DNA from: an archaeon
GTDB lineage: Archaea; Aenigmatarchaeota; Aenigmatarchaeia; QMZP01; JAFGSV01
Assembly (NCBI GenBank): GCA_028279705.1
Contig: JANQNF010000024.1
Coordinates: forward strand, 112,257 to 176,256
Direction of reading: 5' to 3'
DNA length: 64,000 nt
Part shown: positions 10,027 to 19,076 of the stretch, in pieces
Layout of the letters: every line of letters starts with the position of its first letter
How positions within the stretch are numbered: the stretch's first letter is position 1
Notes under the pieces: model-generated
What the model was told of the DNA's origin: nothing
Seen by the model: the letters and a program-made list of their open reading frames with translations, nothing else
The model's database searches: none
Position numbers and translations under genes: made by a program

Positions 10027-10431
10027 ATGGCCATAAAACTACAGACTCAGAACATAAGGGACATAGGAGTCTTTGAAAGGGTAACGAAAGTCCATGTCAA
10101 GGACTGTATACGCGATGAAAATTGCGTGTATTTCATGATAGAGAGCGGCAAATCCGGGATTGCAATAGGCAAAAACGGCGCCGTGATCAAAAGCGTCAGC
10201 AAGATGCTGGGAAAGACTGTCAAGGTCTTTGAGTTTGCAAATGACCTTGACGTAATGGTGAAGAACATGATACCAAGCGCAAAGAACGTGGAAGTTGGAA
10301 GTGACTCAGTGACAGTCGCCATACCAAACAGCGACAGGTCAGTCGTGATAGGAAGGAGTGGAAGGAACATCAAGGTCATGAAGGAATTTTTAAACAGGCA
10401 CTTCAAAATAAATCACCTGAGGTTGAAATAA
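10027..10431 (+). CDS. nusA: archaeal NusA-like KH-domain transcription elongation factor
   Basis: Two KH GxxG-type motifs ([30 protein letters not shown]); L30e-NusA-S12-S7 order. Confidence 0.92.
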   Translation: MAIKLQTQNIRDIGVFERVTKVHVKDCIRDENCVYFMIESGKSGIAIGKNGAVIKSVSKMLGKTVKVFEFANDLDVMVKNMIPSAKNVEVGSDSVTVAIPNSDRSVVIGRSGRNIKVMKEFLNRHFKINHLRLK

Positions 10432-10853
10432 TGGGAGAATTCGCAGCAAGGAATTTAGTGAAGAAAAGGAAGAGGTTCAAGTGGAGCCCAAAAGCTGGAA
10501 AGAAGAAGCTTCTGAAGCTCTGGCAGGACGATCCCCTTAAGGGCGCACCGATAGGTAGAGGCATAGTCCTCAAGAAGAAGGGTGTCGAGCAGAAGCAGCC
10601 GCACTCGGGTATAATAAAGTGCGTCAGGGTGCAGCTGATAAAAAACGGCACCCAGGTAACAGCATTCGTTCCGGGAACGAACGCAATCAAGTTCATAGAC
10701 GAGCACGACGAGGTGACGATAGTCGGCGTCGGCGGCTCGCAGAAATCCGCAGTAGGATCGATGCACGGCATCAAGTACAAGGTCATAGGGGTGAACGGCG
10801 CATCGCTAAACGAACTCTTGAAGGGAAAGAAGGAGAAGCCGAAGACGGCTTAA
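10431..10853 (+). CDS. rps12: 30S ribosomal protein S12 (uS12)
   Basis: [48 protein letters not shown]. Confidence 0.97.
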   Translation: MGEFAARNLVKKRKRFKWSPKAGKKKLLKLWQDDPLKGAPIGRGIVLKKKGVEQKQPHSGIIKCVRVQLIKNGTQVTAFVPGTNAIKFIDEHDEVTIVGVGGSQKSAVGSMHGIKYKVIGVNGASLNELLKGKKEKPKTA

Positions 10854-10854
10854 T

Positions 10855-11460
10855 GTGATTAACATGCAGAACATGCTTTTGTTCGACAGGTGGAACCTCA
10901 GCGAGGTTGTCGTCACGGACCAGGGACTCGTAAAGTACCTGAACTTGAGGCCGGTCGTCGTTCCAAGGACTTACGGTAGGAAGAGCGGTGACTTTAGGAA
11001 GAACGAAATGAACATCGTCGAGAGGTTCATGAACAAGCTCATGAACACCGGTCACACTGGAAAGAGGCACAAGAGGACATCAGGAAGGTTTACAGGCAGG
11101 TATCAAAACATCATGCGCGAGACCGAGAAGGCCTTTGAGATCATAGAAGAGAAGAAAAAGCAGAACCCGGTACAGGTGCTTGTCAAGGCCATAGAGAACT
11201 CCGCACTTTTCGAGGAGATCGCAGCATACCAGCTTGGCGGCATAATCGCAAGGAAAGCAGTCATAACCTCCCCGCAGAGAAGGGTTGATCTTGCACTGAG
11301 GCTTATAACCCAGGGTATCTACAAGTCCACGTTCAAGAGCAAGAAGAGCCTTGGAGAAGTCATAGCAAGCGACATCATGGCCATCGCAGACAACGATCCA
11401 AAGACCATCCCGATAAGGGAGAGGATCAGGATAGAAAAGGAAGCAGAAGGCGCCAGGTAA
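10855..11460 (+). CDS. rps7: 30S ribosomal protein S7 (uS7); ATG at 10864 also possible
   Basis: Position; NPVQVLVKAIENSALFEE...SPQRRVDLALRLITQGIYKS. Confidence 0.95.
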   Translation: MINMQNMLLFDRWNLSEVVVTDQGLVKYLNLRPVVVPRTYGRKSGDFRKNEMNIVERFMNKLMNTGHTGKRHKRTSGRFTGRYQNIMRETEKAFEIIEEKKKQNPVQVLVKAIENSALFEEIAAYQLGGIIARKAVITSPQRRVDLALRLITQGIYKSTFKSKKSLGEVIASDIMAIADNDPKTIPIRERIRIEKEAEGAR

Positions 11461-11469
11461 TTTCTCTCA

Positions 11470-12663
11470 TCACAGACCGGCCTTGCAAATATTTAGATAT
11501 TCTTTATAAGACTTTGCACTGTTTGCCGTGCTGAGTAGTGACGGGTTGACCTTGTATGCGTCTCCTATCACGTCGGTCGCATTCCTTGCCATTTCCGAGA
11601 ACCTGTACATTGCATTCGGCAGGTCCTTGTAGATGAACCTGTTCACGAACTTATGGTCCACCGGATCATCATGACTTTTCTTGACTATTTTCTCAGCTTT
11701 CAGACCGCTTCCGAAGTATTGCCTCGTATAATCCTTTGTATTATTGTTTACAACGTCTGATGGTATCGAGTTAAGCATCCAGTCCAAAAAATACTCCGTT
11801 GTAAACGCAGTGTACCCATTCATGCCAAAGAAGCATTTGACGAGCGATTTCGCATTTTCTATATTCTCCTTGGTCCATTCACCGGGTTTTACGTAATTGA
11901 AGAACATCCCCCTGGGTTCGTATATTGTCTCCCCCTCTTTATGCGCTTTGATTATCCTCTTGTTAGCCTTTATGAAATCTTTCTCACTCATGTCCCCTTT
12001 ACTGAAAGCGAATCTAGCAGCATCCATACCATTCATCGCATCATTTAGCTCGGTGTATATAGGACCACTGAAGAAGTCTGTGTGGTCCTTTTCGTGTCTC
12101 AATCTTTTCAATGTTTTCGCTTTCATAAACGCTTCTGCTACTGCTGGAGTAATTATTTCCAGTGCGTCCATGGAAACCCCGGATTCAGAAATAAGATAGT
12201 GTTTCATTTTCTCATAATCTACACCTACCATTTCCCAGTAAATGTCGTTTGCTATGCCGGCGTTTTCTGACTCTATTTTCCTTATCGCACTTTCCGGATC
12301 ACAAATAAATGATATAATATCCTTTTCCCTTACCTTCGATTTTTTATTTCCCGCAACGTACAGTAAATCCTCGACACTCGAGAAATAGAACTGGAGATCA
12401 TTAATACCCTTTCTCAGATTTTCATCTTTTCTGTACAGATCACCTATCGCGTATTCTATACCGTACAGCTCTATTATTTTCGGCGGTCCGAGCAATGTAC
12501 GTCCAAGATAACCTCTGCGGTCTAATCCCGTGTTTATGTCGACGTCAAAATCTTGCGTATCACTCAGTCCGAGTTCTTCCCTCTCATTTGCCACGAATTC
12601 CATTTCTTTCTCAATCTTTTCTACGACCGGCTTTAGACTTTCATGTGATACGTTTATTTTCAT
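11470..12663 (-). CDS. hypothetical protein (397 aa)
   Basis: Long intact ORF, AT-richer than neighbours; no family recognised. Confidence 0.75.
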   Translation of the reverse strand: MKINVSHESLKPVVEKIEKEMEFVANEREELGLSDTQDFDVDINTGLDRRGYLGRTLLGPPKIIELYGIEYAIGDLYRKDENLRKGINDLQFYFSSVEDLLYVAGNKKSKVREKDIISFICDPESAIRKIESENAGIANDIYWEMVGVDYEKMKHYLISESGVSMDALEIITPAVAEAFMKAKTLKRLRHEKDHTDFFSGPIYTELNDAMNGMDAARFAFSKGDMSEKDFIKANKRIIKAHKEGETIYEPRGMFFNYVKPGEWTKENIENAKSLVKCFFGMNGYTAFTTEYFLDWMLNSIPSDVVNNNTKDYTRQYFGSGLKAEKIVKKSHDDPVDHKFVNRFIYKDLPNAMYRFSEMARNATDVIGDAYKVNPSLLSTANSAKSYKEYLNICKAGL

Positions 12664-12736
12664 AGTGATTATTAGGAGATAAATTTAAAAAACCACTTTT
12701 CAGTGACAAAAGAAAACAAAGACTCTTCACTCGTTA

Positions 12737-13000
12737 TCAGAGTTTCACAGTTTTCGGAAACCCGTTTATGCCTTCGCCGTAGGAGTTCCTCACGGACCTT
12801 TCGACATCAAGAAAGCTATGGCCATTGAATTTTACACCAGTGCTTACGTATATATCCTCTCCGTTCAACTCTTGTACAACCCAATCGATGTTCGCACCAT
12901 TGTAGGATTTCAGGATCCTGAAATTCATTTGTTTCTCGATGACTTTGTTTGGTTTTACTGTGAAATAGTGCTCTTCTGGGACATTTGCCTCATTTTCCAT
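12737..13000 (-). CDS. hypothetical protein (87 aa)
   Basis: Intact ORF between 397-aa ORF and HTH gene. Confidence 0.5.
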   Translation of the reverse strand: MENEANVPEEHYFTVKPNKVIEKQMNFRILKSYNGANIDWVVQELNGEDIYVSTGVKFNGHSFLDVERSVRNSYGEGINGFPKTVKL

Positions 13001-13100
13001 AACAACACAGGATTAGTAGAATTGATACTTAATTTTTTAAATGTTGTTTTCCCGTCGATCCATTTAAAAAATTTACATACAAGATTCAACATCCCGGTAG

Positions 13101-13727
13101 GTGAAAATTATGAAAAATTACGCTCTCATAGAAGCCCGAAGTAAAATGGTAAGTCTGTACGGGCAAGTTATCGGAATCACTCAGAACGAAGCTGTAGAAC
13201 GCATATATGGTATTAGTCAGTCCCATCTATCCGAATTGGAAAATGGAAAAAGGGAACCTACGGGTAAGGAAAGACTCGTTATAACAGAGTTCTACGTCAG
13301 TCATGGTGCGCATGACCCTAGCGTGGAACTTTTTCCAGACTCTTTTTACGAAGATCGTGTCACTGAAAATCAAGATGAAATTGTAGCTTACAGAGAAGGT
13401 TTGTTCACCCATGTTGAAGCTGATATACCGTTTGATGAAAATGATTACGCAGTACAAGCACACGAATATGAACTGCCTGCCGAGGGCAGAATTGATTTGC
13501 TGAAACATGTCGTTAAGGCGATCCTTCCGAGTAATAAGCAGTACGCTGTGGCAATTCTACGTCCAGGATTGGATGGCGAATCCATGACGTTTTCTGAAAT
13601 TGGTGAGGAATTGTCAACAAACGAGCACACGATGAGCTATCATGCAGCTCATGGTTTTATGAATAGAGCTGCGGAAAATCTGCAGAAAAACAAATTTCTG
13701 ACGAATTTTCTCTACGAAAACGTCTAG
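13101..13727 (+). CDS. putative transcription regulator: N-terminal XRE-type HTH plus sigma70 region 4-like C-terminus; start may be 13110
   Basis: YGISQSHLSELENGKREPT (XRE HTH); RPGLDGESMTFSEIGEELSTNEHTMSYHAAHGFMNRAAENLQKNKFLTNFL resembles sigma region 4. Confidence 0.7.
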   Translation: MKIMKNYALIEARSKMVSLYGQVIGITQNEAVERIYGISQSHLSELENGKREPTGKERLVITEFYVSHGAHDPSVELFPDSFYEDRVTENQDEIVAYREGLFTHVEADIPFDENDYAVQAHEYELPAEGRIDLLKHVVKAILPSNKQYAVAILRPGLDGESMTFSEIGEELSTNEHTMSYHAAHGFMNRAAENLQKNKFLTNFLYENV

Positions 13728-13803
13728 GGTTGGATGTGTTGAACAAAGAAAGCTTAAATATACCATATACTAAACTATAAGATAAAAATTTGAGTGATAT
13801 TAA

Positions 13804-16014
13804 ATGGCAAAAGCAGATTTGACCACGACTGTGAAGGAACTCCAGAGCAAGCCGGATCAGATCAGGAATCTCGGCATAATCGCGCACATAGACCACGGCA
13901 AGACAACGCTTTCTGACAACCTCCTTGCAGGCGCAGGCATGATCTCTGAGGAACTTGCAGGCTCTCAGCTATTCATGGACACCGTAGACCAGGAGCAGGA
14001 AAGGGGAATTACGATTTTCTCAGCCAACGTCAGCATGGTGCACAACGTAGGCGGGCAGGATTACCTAATCAATCTCATCGACACGCCGGGTCACGTGGAC
14101 TTCGGCGGTGACGTCACAAGGGCGATGAGGGCCGTTGACGGTGCCGTCGTCGTCGCTGACGCGGTTGAAGGATGCATGCCGCAGACCGAAACCGTTCTCA
14201 GGCAGGCCTTGAAGGAAAGGGTCAGGCCGGTTCTTTTCATAAACAAGGTAGACAGGATGATAAAGGAACTGAAACTCACTCCAGAGCAGATGGAGGACAG
14301 GTTCAAAAAGATCATCACAGAAGTCAACATGCTAATCCAGAAGTACGCCGAGAAGGAATATGGCGAGAAATATACAGTCAACGTAATGGACGGAAGTGTT
14401 GCCTTTGGTTCGGCGCTGAGGAACTGGGCGATATCTGTTCCCAAGATGAAGGAGACGGGATTATCATTTAAGGACATCATAGAGATGACCAATAACGAAC
14501 AGGAGAAGGAGCTTGCAAAGAAGACGCCGCTTCACGCCGTAGTTCTTGAAATGGCAATCAAGCACCTGCCAAACCCTCTCGATGCGCAGAAGTACAGGAT
14601 AGAAAAGATCTGGCCGGGCGGAGACGAAGACAGCCCGGTAGAGGATACAATGAAGAACTGCGACCCAAACGGCCACCTCGCGGCAGTCGTAACCAAGGTT
14701 TACCCTGACCCGCACGCGGGCTACGTCGCGACTGTGAGGATATTTTCAGGCAAGATAAAGAGCGGCCAGGAGCTTGCGCTCATCGGTTCGCAGAAGAAGG
14801 AGAAGATCCAGCAGGTTTCCATCTACAAGGGTGCCCAGAGGGTTGCAATGGACGAGGTCGTTGCAGGAAACATCGTGGGCATTGTTGGACTCAAGAGCGC
14901 TTTCTCCGGCGAGACGATTGCCGAAAGTGATTATGCTATTCCCGCTTTCGAAGGCATAAAGCACATATTCGAGCCTGTCGTTACGAAGGCAATCGAGCCA
15001 AAGCAGCCAAAGCAGCTGGCAAAGCTTATCGAATTCCTGCGTAAGACCAGCAGGGAAGACCCGACGCTAAAAGTCCAGATCAACGAGGACACTGGAGAAT
15101 ACCTTGTTTCCGGACTTGGCGAGCTTCATATTGATGCAAAGATCGAGAGGCCTCTAAAGGATGCCGAGATAGACGTCAGCGTATCGCCTCCGATAGTCAT
15201 ATACAAGGAAGCTGTCAAGGGCAACACGCCAGAGCCAGTCGAGGGCAAGTCACCAAACAGGCACAACAGGTTCTACATGGTCGCTGAGCCCCTTGACGAG
15301 AAGGTACTCAAGGCCATGGCAAACGGCGACATACCATCTGATTACGAGATGAAGAAAAAGGACCTTGAGCTTGTTGACAAGCTTGTCGAGCTTGGTATGG
15401 ACAGGGATGAGATAAAGAAGCTTAAGCTAATCCACAACAGGAACATGTTCCTCGACACCACGCGTGGTGTCAATGCAATACTTGAGGTCATGGAGATGCT
15501 CAAGCAGTCTTTTGTTGAATCCATGAACGAGGGACCGCTTGCAAGGGAACCGTGCACTGGCGTCAAGATCAAGATAGTCGACGCAAAGCTCCACGAGGAC
15601 GCAATACACAGGGGCCCCGCGCAGGTCATACCAGCTGTCAGGAGCGCTGTCAGGCAGTCCATAACTGGTGCAAAGGCTTTCATACTTGAACCAAAGCAGG
15701 TCATCAGGATAGATGTTCCTTCTGATCAGCTGAGCGGTGCGATGAAGGAAGTTCAGAACAGGAGGGGCCAGATAATCGAGATGAACGAGGAAAGGGGCAC
15801 CACTGTCATAAAGGCAAAGCTTCCGGTCGCAGAGATGTTCGGCTTCAACTCCGCACTCAAGTCAGGCACCGGCGGCCAGGGATTCTTCTTCCTTATAGAC
15901 GTGACGTACGAGCCTCTTCCAAGGGAACTTGAACATGGCGTAATCAAGAAGATCAAGGACAGGAAGGGACTCAAGGACGAGGACCTAAACGAAGAAGTCC
16001 CTGAAGAAGCATGA
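13804..16014 (+). CDS. fusA: translation elongation factor 2 (aEF2)
   Basis: RNLGIIAHIDHGKTTLSDNLL, DTPGHVDFGGDVTRAMRAVDGAVVV, C-terminal EF2 domains. Confidence 0.97.
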   Translation: MAKADLTTTVKELQSKPDQIRNLGIIAHIDHGKTTLSDNLLAGAGMISEELAGSQLFMDTVDQEQERGITIFSANVSMVHNVGGQDYLINLIDTPGHVDFGGDVTRAMRAVDGAVVVADAVEGCMPQTETVLRQALKERVRPVLFINKVDRMIKELKLTPEQMEDRFKKIITEVNMLIQKYAEKEYGEKYTVNVMDGSVAFGSALRNWAISVPKMKETGLSFKDIIEMTNNEQEKELAKKTPLHAVVLEMAIKHLPNPLDAQKYRIEKIWPGGDEDSPVEDTMKNCDPNGHLAAVVTKVYPDPHAGYVATVRIFSGKIKSGQELALIGSQKKEKIQQVSIYKGAQRVAMDEVVAGNIVGIVGLKSAFSGETIAESDYAIPAFEGIKHIFEPVVTKAIEPKQPKQLAKLIEFLRKTSREDPTLKVQINEDTGEYLVSGLGELHIDAKIERPLKDAEIDVSVSPPIVIYKEAVKGNTPEPVEGKSPNRHNRFYMVAEPLDEKVLKAMANGDIPSDYEMKKKDLELVDKLVELGMDRDEIKKLKLIHNRNMFLDTTRGVNAILEVMEMLKQSFVESMNEGPLAREPCTGVKIKIVDAKLHEDAIHRGPAQVIPAVRSAVRQSITGAKAFILEPKQVIRIDVPSDQLSGAMKEVQNRRGQIIEMNEERGTTVIKAKLPVAEMFGFNSALKSGTGGQGFFFLIDVTYEPLPRELEHGVIKKIKDRKGLKDEDLNEEVPEEA

Positions 16015-16089
16015 CAAGTTCTCAGGCGGGTGAATTTAAACTCCCGGACCTGAAATTTAAGTATTTCTAAAGAATATGGTCGATTTAAA

Positions 16090-17307
16090 GTGGCTAACGA
16101 GACATTCGCTCAGAAAAGGCTAATAAGCCTCATAAAGAAGCTTTCTGCAATCAGGGGCAGGCATACCGAGCTCATAACCATTTACGTCCCAAGCGGTACC
16201 AATTTTAACGTTGTGAGCACACAGGTATCCCAGGAGCAGGGGACTGCTGCAAACATAAAGTCCAAAGCTGTCAGGAAGAACGTGCTTGGGGCCCTTGAGA
16301 AGATTTCACAGCACCTCAAGCTTTACAAAGGCACGCCACCAAACGGGCTTGCCATATTCTGTGGAAATGTTTCTGAGAAGGAAGGCGAAAGCGACATAGA
16401 GCTCTGGGCAATAGAGCCGCCAGAAAAGCTGAACCAGAGGCTTTACAGGTGCGACCAGACGTTCGTTCTCGATCCGCTGAAGTACATGGTCAGGGAGAAG
16501 GAGATATACGGCCTGATAGTTCTTGACAAGTCTGATGCCGATATAGGAACGCTTACAGGAAAGCGCATAGAACCGCTGAAGAGCATAGAGTCTCTCGTTC
16601 CAGGGAAGACGAAGAAAGGCGGATGGTCGCAAGCACGTTATGCCCGTGTAAGAGAAGGTCTTCTAAACGACCACCTGAAGAAGGCTGGGGAGCTGGCAAC
16701 GTCATATTTCCGCGAACTTGAAGACCTGAGGGGCATAGTCGTAGGTGGCCCTGGTCCAATAAAGGACATGTTCGTAAACGGCGATTTCATGCCAACGGAC
16801 ATAAAATCAAAGGTCATCGGAGTTGTTGACGTTTCTTACACGGGCGTGCCCGGGCTTGAGGAGATGATAGTTAGAGCCGAAGACATACTTGCAGAGGCAT
16901 CGGTAACAAGAGAGAGGAAGCTTCTTGAGAAGTTCTTCTCAGAACTTTCCAAGGATTCCGGACTTGCCGTGTATGGACTCAACGAGACGCTTCAGGCGCT
17001 CGAAAAGGGTGCAGTAGAGACGCTTCTCGTCTCTGAAGACTTCGACTGGACGTATGTCGAACTCGAATGTCCAGCGTGCAGCAAGAAGATTGAAAAGATG
17101 GTAAAACGCGACAAGAAAAACGATGTCAAGTGCCCAGACTGTCAGGAAGCAATGGAAATCGTTGCCGAAAAGGACGCGCTGGAGAAACTTGACGAATTTG
17201 CAGAACAGGTGAGCACCACGGTAGAAATGATATCAACCGACAGCAGGGAAGGCGAACAGCTCCACGAGATGGGCGGAATTGCGGGACTTTTGAGGTACAA
17301 TATTTGA
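16090..17307 (+). CDS. prf1: peptide chain release factor 1 (aRF1), GTG start
   Basis: eRF1-type NIKS-like motif TAANIKSKAVRKNV, GGWSQARYARVREG (GGQ-region variant), C-terminal CxxC zinc region. Confidence 0.93.
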   Translation: MANETFAQKRLISLIKKLSAIRGRHTELITIYVPSGTNFNVVSTQVSQEQGTAANIKSKAVRKNVLGALEKISQHLKLYKGTPPNGLAIFCGNVSEKEGESDIELWAIEPPEKLNQRLYRCDQTFVLDPLKYMVREKEIYGLIVLDKSDADIGTLTGKRIEPLKSIESLVPGKTKKGGWSQARYARVREGLLNDHLKKAGELATSYFRELEDLRGIVVGGPGPIKDMFVNGDFMPTDIKSKVIGVVDVSYTGVPGLEEMIVRAEDILAEASVTRERKLLEKFFSELSKDSGLAVYGLNETLQALEKGAVETLLVSEDFDWTYVELECPACSKKIEKMVKRDKKNDVKCPDCQEAMEIVAEKDALEKLDEFAEQVSTTVEMISTDSREGEQLHEMGGIAGLLRYNI

Positions 17308-17311
17308 AATC

Positions 17312-17851
17312 GTGTGCATTGACCCATTTTATAAAATTATCGATTTTAATATTATTATGATATGCGGTAGTTTACATGGTGCATATTTCCGTAAGGTTAA
17401 GGAGATTTATGATACACTCAAAGCCACGGACGACTTAGATGCGTATCGCATCGGTGTCAGCATCGTGAAGAATTGTGTCAATAGTTTTCTTTTTGATGGC
17501 CAACGCGGAGATCGCAGTTTAAATTTGCCAATTATAGAAATTGATGTTAAAGGACTTGAAAGCAAATACGAGAAAATCAAGATCGACAATAAATTAAACG
17601 ATATTCTACCCGAAGGGCTGAATTCCATTTATAATATATTGTATGAACTCGGTGACATGGCCTACAGAAACCGTGAACCTGCTTACAAGTACGTCGATGC
17701 CTATTCACTGGAACTGGAAAAAATGCCACCCCAAATTCTTCCGGAAGAATCACATTTAGCTAAAACTTATGACCACGGGGAAAGTGTAATAGAACCCATG
17801 TCGGAAGAAGACCTTGAGAGAAATTTCTTCGGTCCTTTATGCGGTAATTAA
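17312..17851 (+). CDS. hypothetical protein (start may be the internal ATG MICGSLHG)
   Basis: Intact AT-rich ORF; no family recognised. Confidence 0.55.
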   Translation: MCIDPFYKIIDFNIIMICGSLHGAYFRKVKEIYDTLKATDDLDAYRIGVSIVKNCVNSFLFDGQRGDRSLNLPIIEIDVKGLESKYEKIKIDNKLNDILPEGLNSIYNILYELGDMAYRNREPAYKYVDAYSLELEKMPPQILPEESHLAKTYDHGESVIEPMSEEDLERNFFGPLCGN

Positions 17852-17854
17852 TAT

Positions 17855-18385
17855 TTACAATCTTTTTTCTTCCCACTTGAATATTTTCTTCCTGTAATTC
17901 CATACGATCAGCGTGATGGAAATTCCCAAAAAGAAGCCTGCTACCACGTCCTGGACTGTATGGACGTTGAGATAAACCCTGGACGCTGCCACCAGCATGG
18001 GCAGTACATAGATTGGAAGGTACCTTCTTTTTCTCATCAGCAAGAAAATGGCAGTCGTTATCGCGGTCATCGTGGACGCGTGATTTGACGGGAAAGAGAA
18101 TGTATTGGGACAGTAGATGCTGCACCCATCAGCCGGGCAGGGAATGCACGGTCTTGGTATCTGGAAGACAAGCTTTAGCGCTTCTGAGCCGAAAAATGTC
18201 AGCAGAGTGACGGGTATCATTATGAGAAGGAACATCTTCAAGTATTTTTGCAACTTTTCAGAACCCCTGAACTTGATTATACCGTCGCGAATCCCAAAGT
18301 AGAAAATTATCAGTGAAAGCACGATCCCCGTCCACATCAACGGATCACCGGCGTTTGTTACCGTGACCCAGAAAGCCTCGTTCAT
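17855..18385 (-). CDS. PAP2-family membrane phosphatase
   Basis: Multi-TM; FPSNHAST and SRVYLNVHTVQDVVAGFFLG match PAP2 signature motifs. Confidence 0.88.
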   Translation of the reverse strand: MNEAFWVTVTNAGDPLMWTGIVLSLIIFYFGIRDGIIKFRGSEKLQKYLKMFLLIMIPVTLLTFFGSEALKLVFQIPRPCIPCPADGCSIYCPNTFSFPSNHASTMTAITTAIFLLMRKRRYLPIYVLPMLVAASRVYLNVHTVQDVVAGFFLGISITLIVWNYRKKIFKWEEKRL

Positions 18386-18441
18386 GATTCTAATTGGTCA
18401 AGGACTCTTTTATTTATTCGGAAAACAAGCATAGGCGGCAA

Positions 18442-19026
18442 TTATAATTCTTCGGCGGGCTTTACTTTCACGCCGATTTCCCCAAGATTCGCGACAAGCT
18501 TTCCGAGTGCGCGGTGTATGTCTTCTTCGTTTTGCGCCCCTGCCACTATGACCCTTCCTGACCTGAAAAGCAGGAATGCCACCCTCGGTTCGCTTATCCT
18601 GTACACAAGGCCCGGGAACTGCTCAGGCTCATATTCGCTGTTTTCAAGCGTGGTCGCTATATCCTCCAGGCTTATGTCGCCTATGACCTTCGTGGACGCG
18701 ACGATGTTTTCGACCTTCGTTTCATACTTGGTCGGCATGGATATTCCTGCCTTCCTGATATTTGATACTATCTTCTTCATTGCCTTGTCGAGATCCTCAA
18801 GCGACTTTGTTCCCGTGCAGACAACCTTTCCCTGCGAGAAAACTAGTGCAGACGCTCTGGGATCCTTTATCTTGTACACAAGGCCTGGGAACTGCTCCGG
18901 CTGCCACTCCGTGTCCTCGACCTTCTGCAGCATCTCATCCAGCGATATGGGCTTTCCGAGAACCGTGAATGCCACGATGTTCTGTACCTTTATCTTGAAT
19001 TTCAAATCAGCCTTTTTCGCACTCAT
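18442..19026 (-). CDS. tbp: TATA-box binding protein
   Basis: Two direct TBP repeats, each with PEQFPGLVY(K/R)I plus FxxGxVxxxG. Confidence 0.96.
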   Translation of the reverse strand: MSAKKADLKFKIKVQNIVAFTVLGKPISLDEMLQKVEDTEWQPEQFPGLVYKIKDPRASALVFSQGKVVCTGTKSLEDLDKAMKKIVSNIRKAGISMPTKYETKVENIVASTKVIGDISLEDIATTLENSEYEPEQFPGLVYRISEPRVAFLLFRSGRVIVAGAQNEEDIHRALGKLVANLGEIGVKVKPAEEL

Positions 19027-19076
19027 GCATATACATATCCATTAACAAACTTAAATGTTTGGAGCAACACCGCGGT

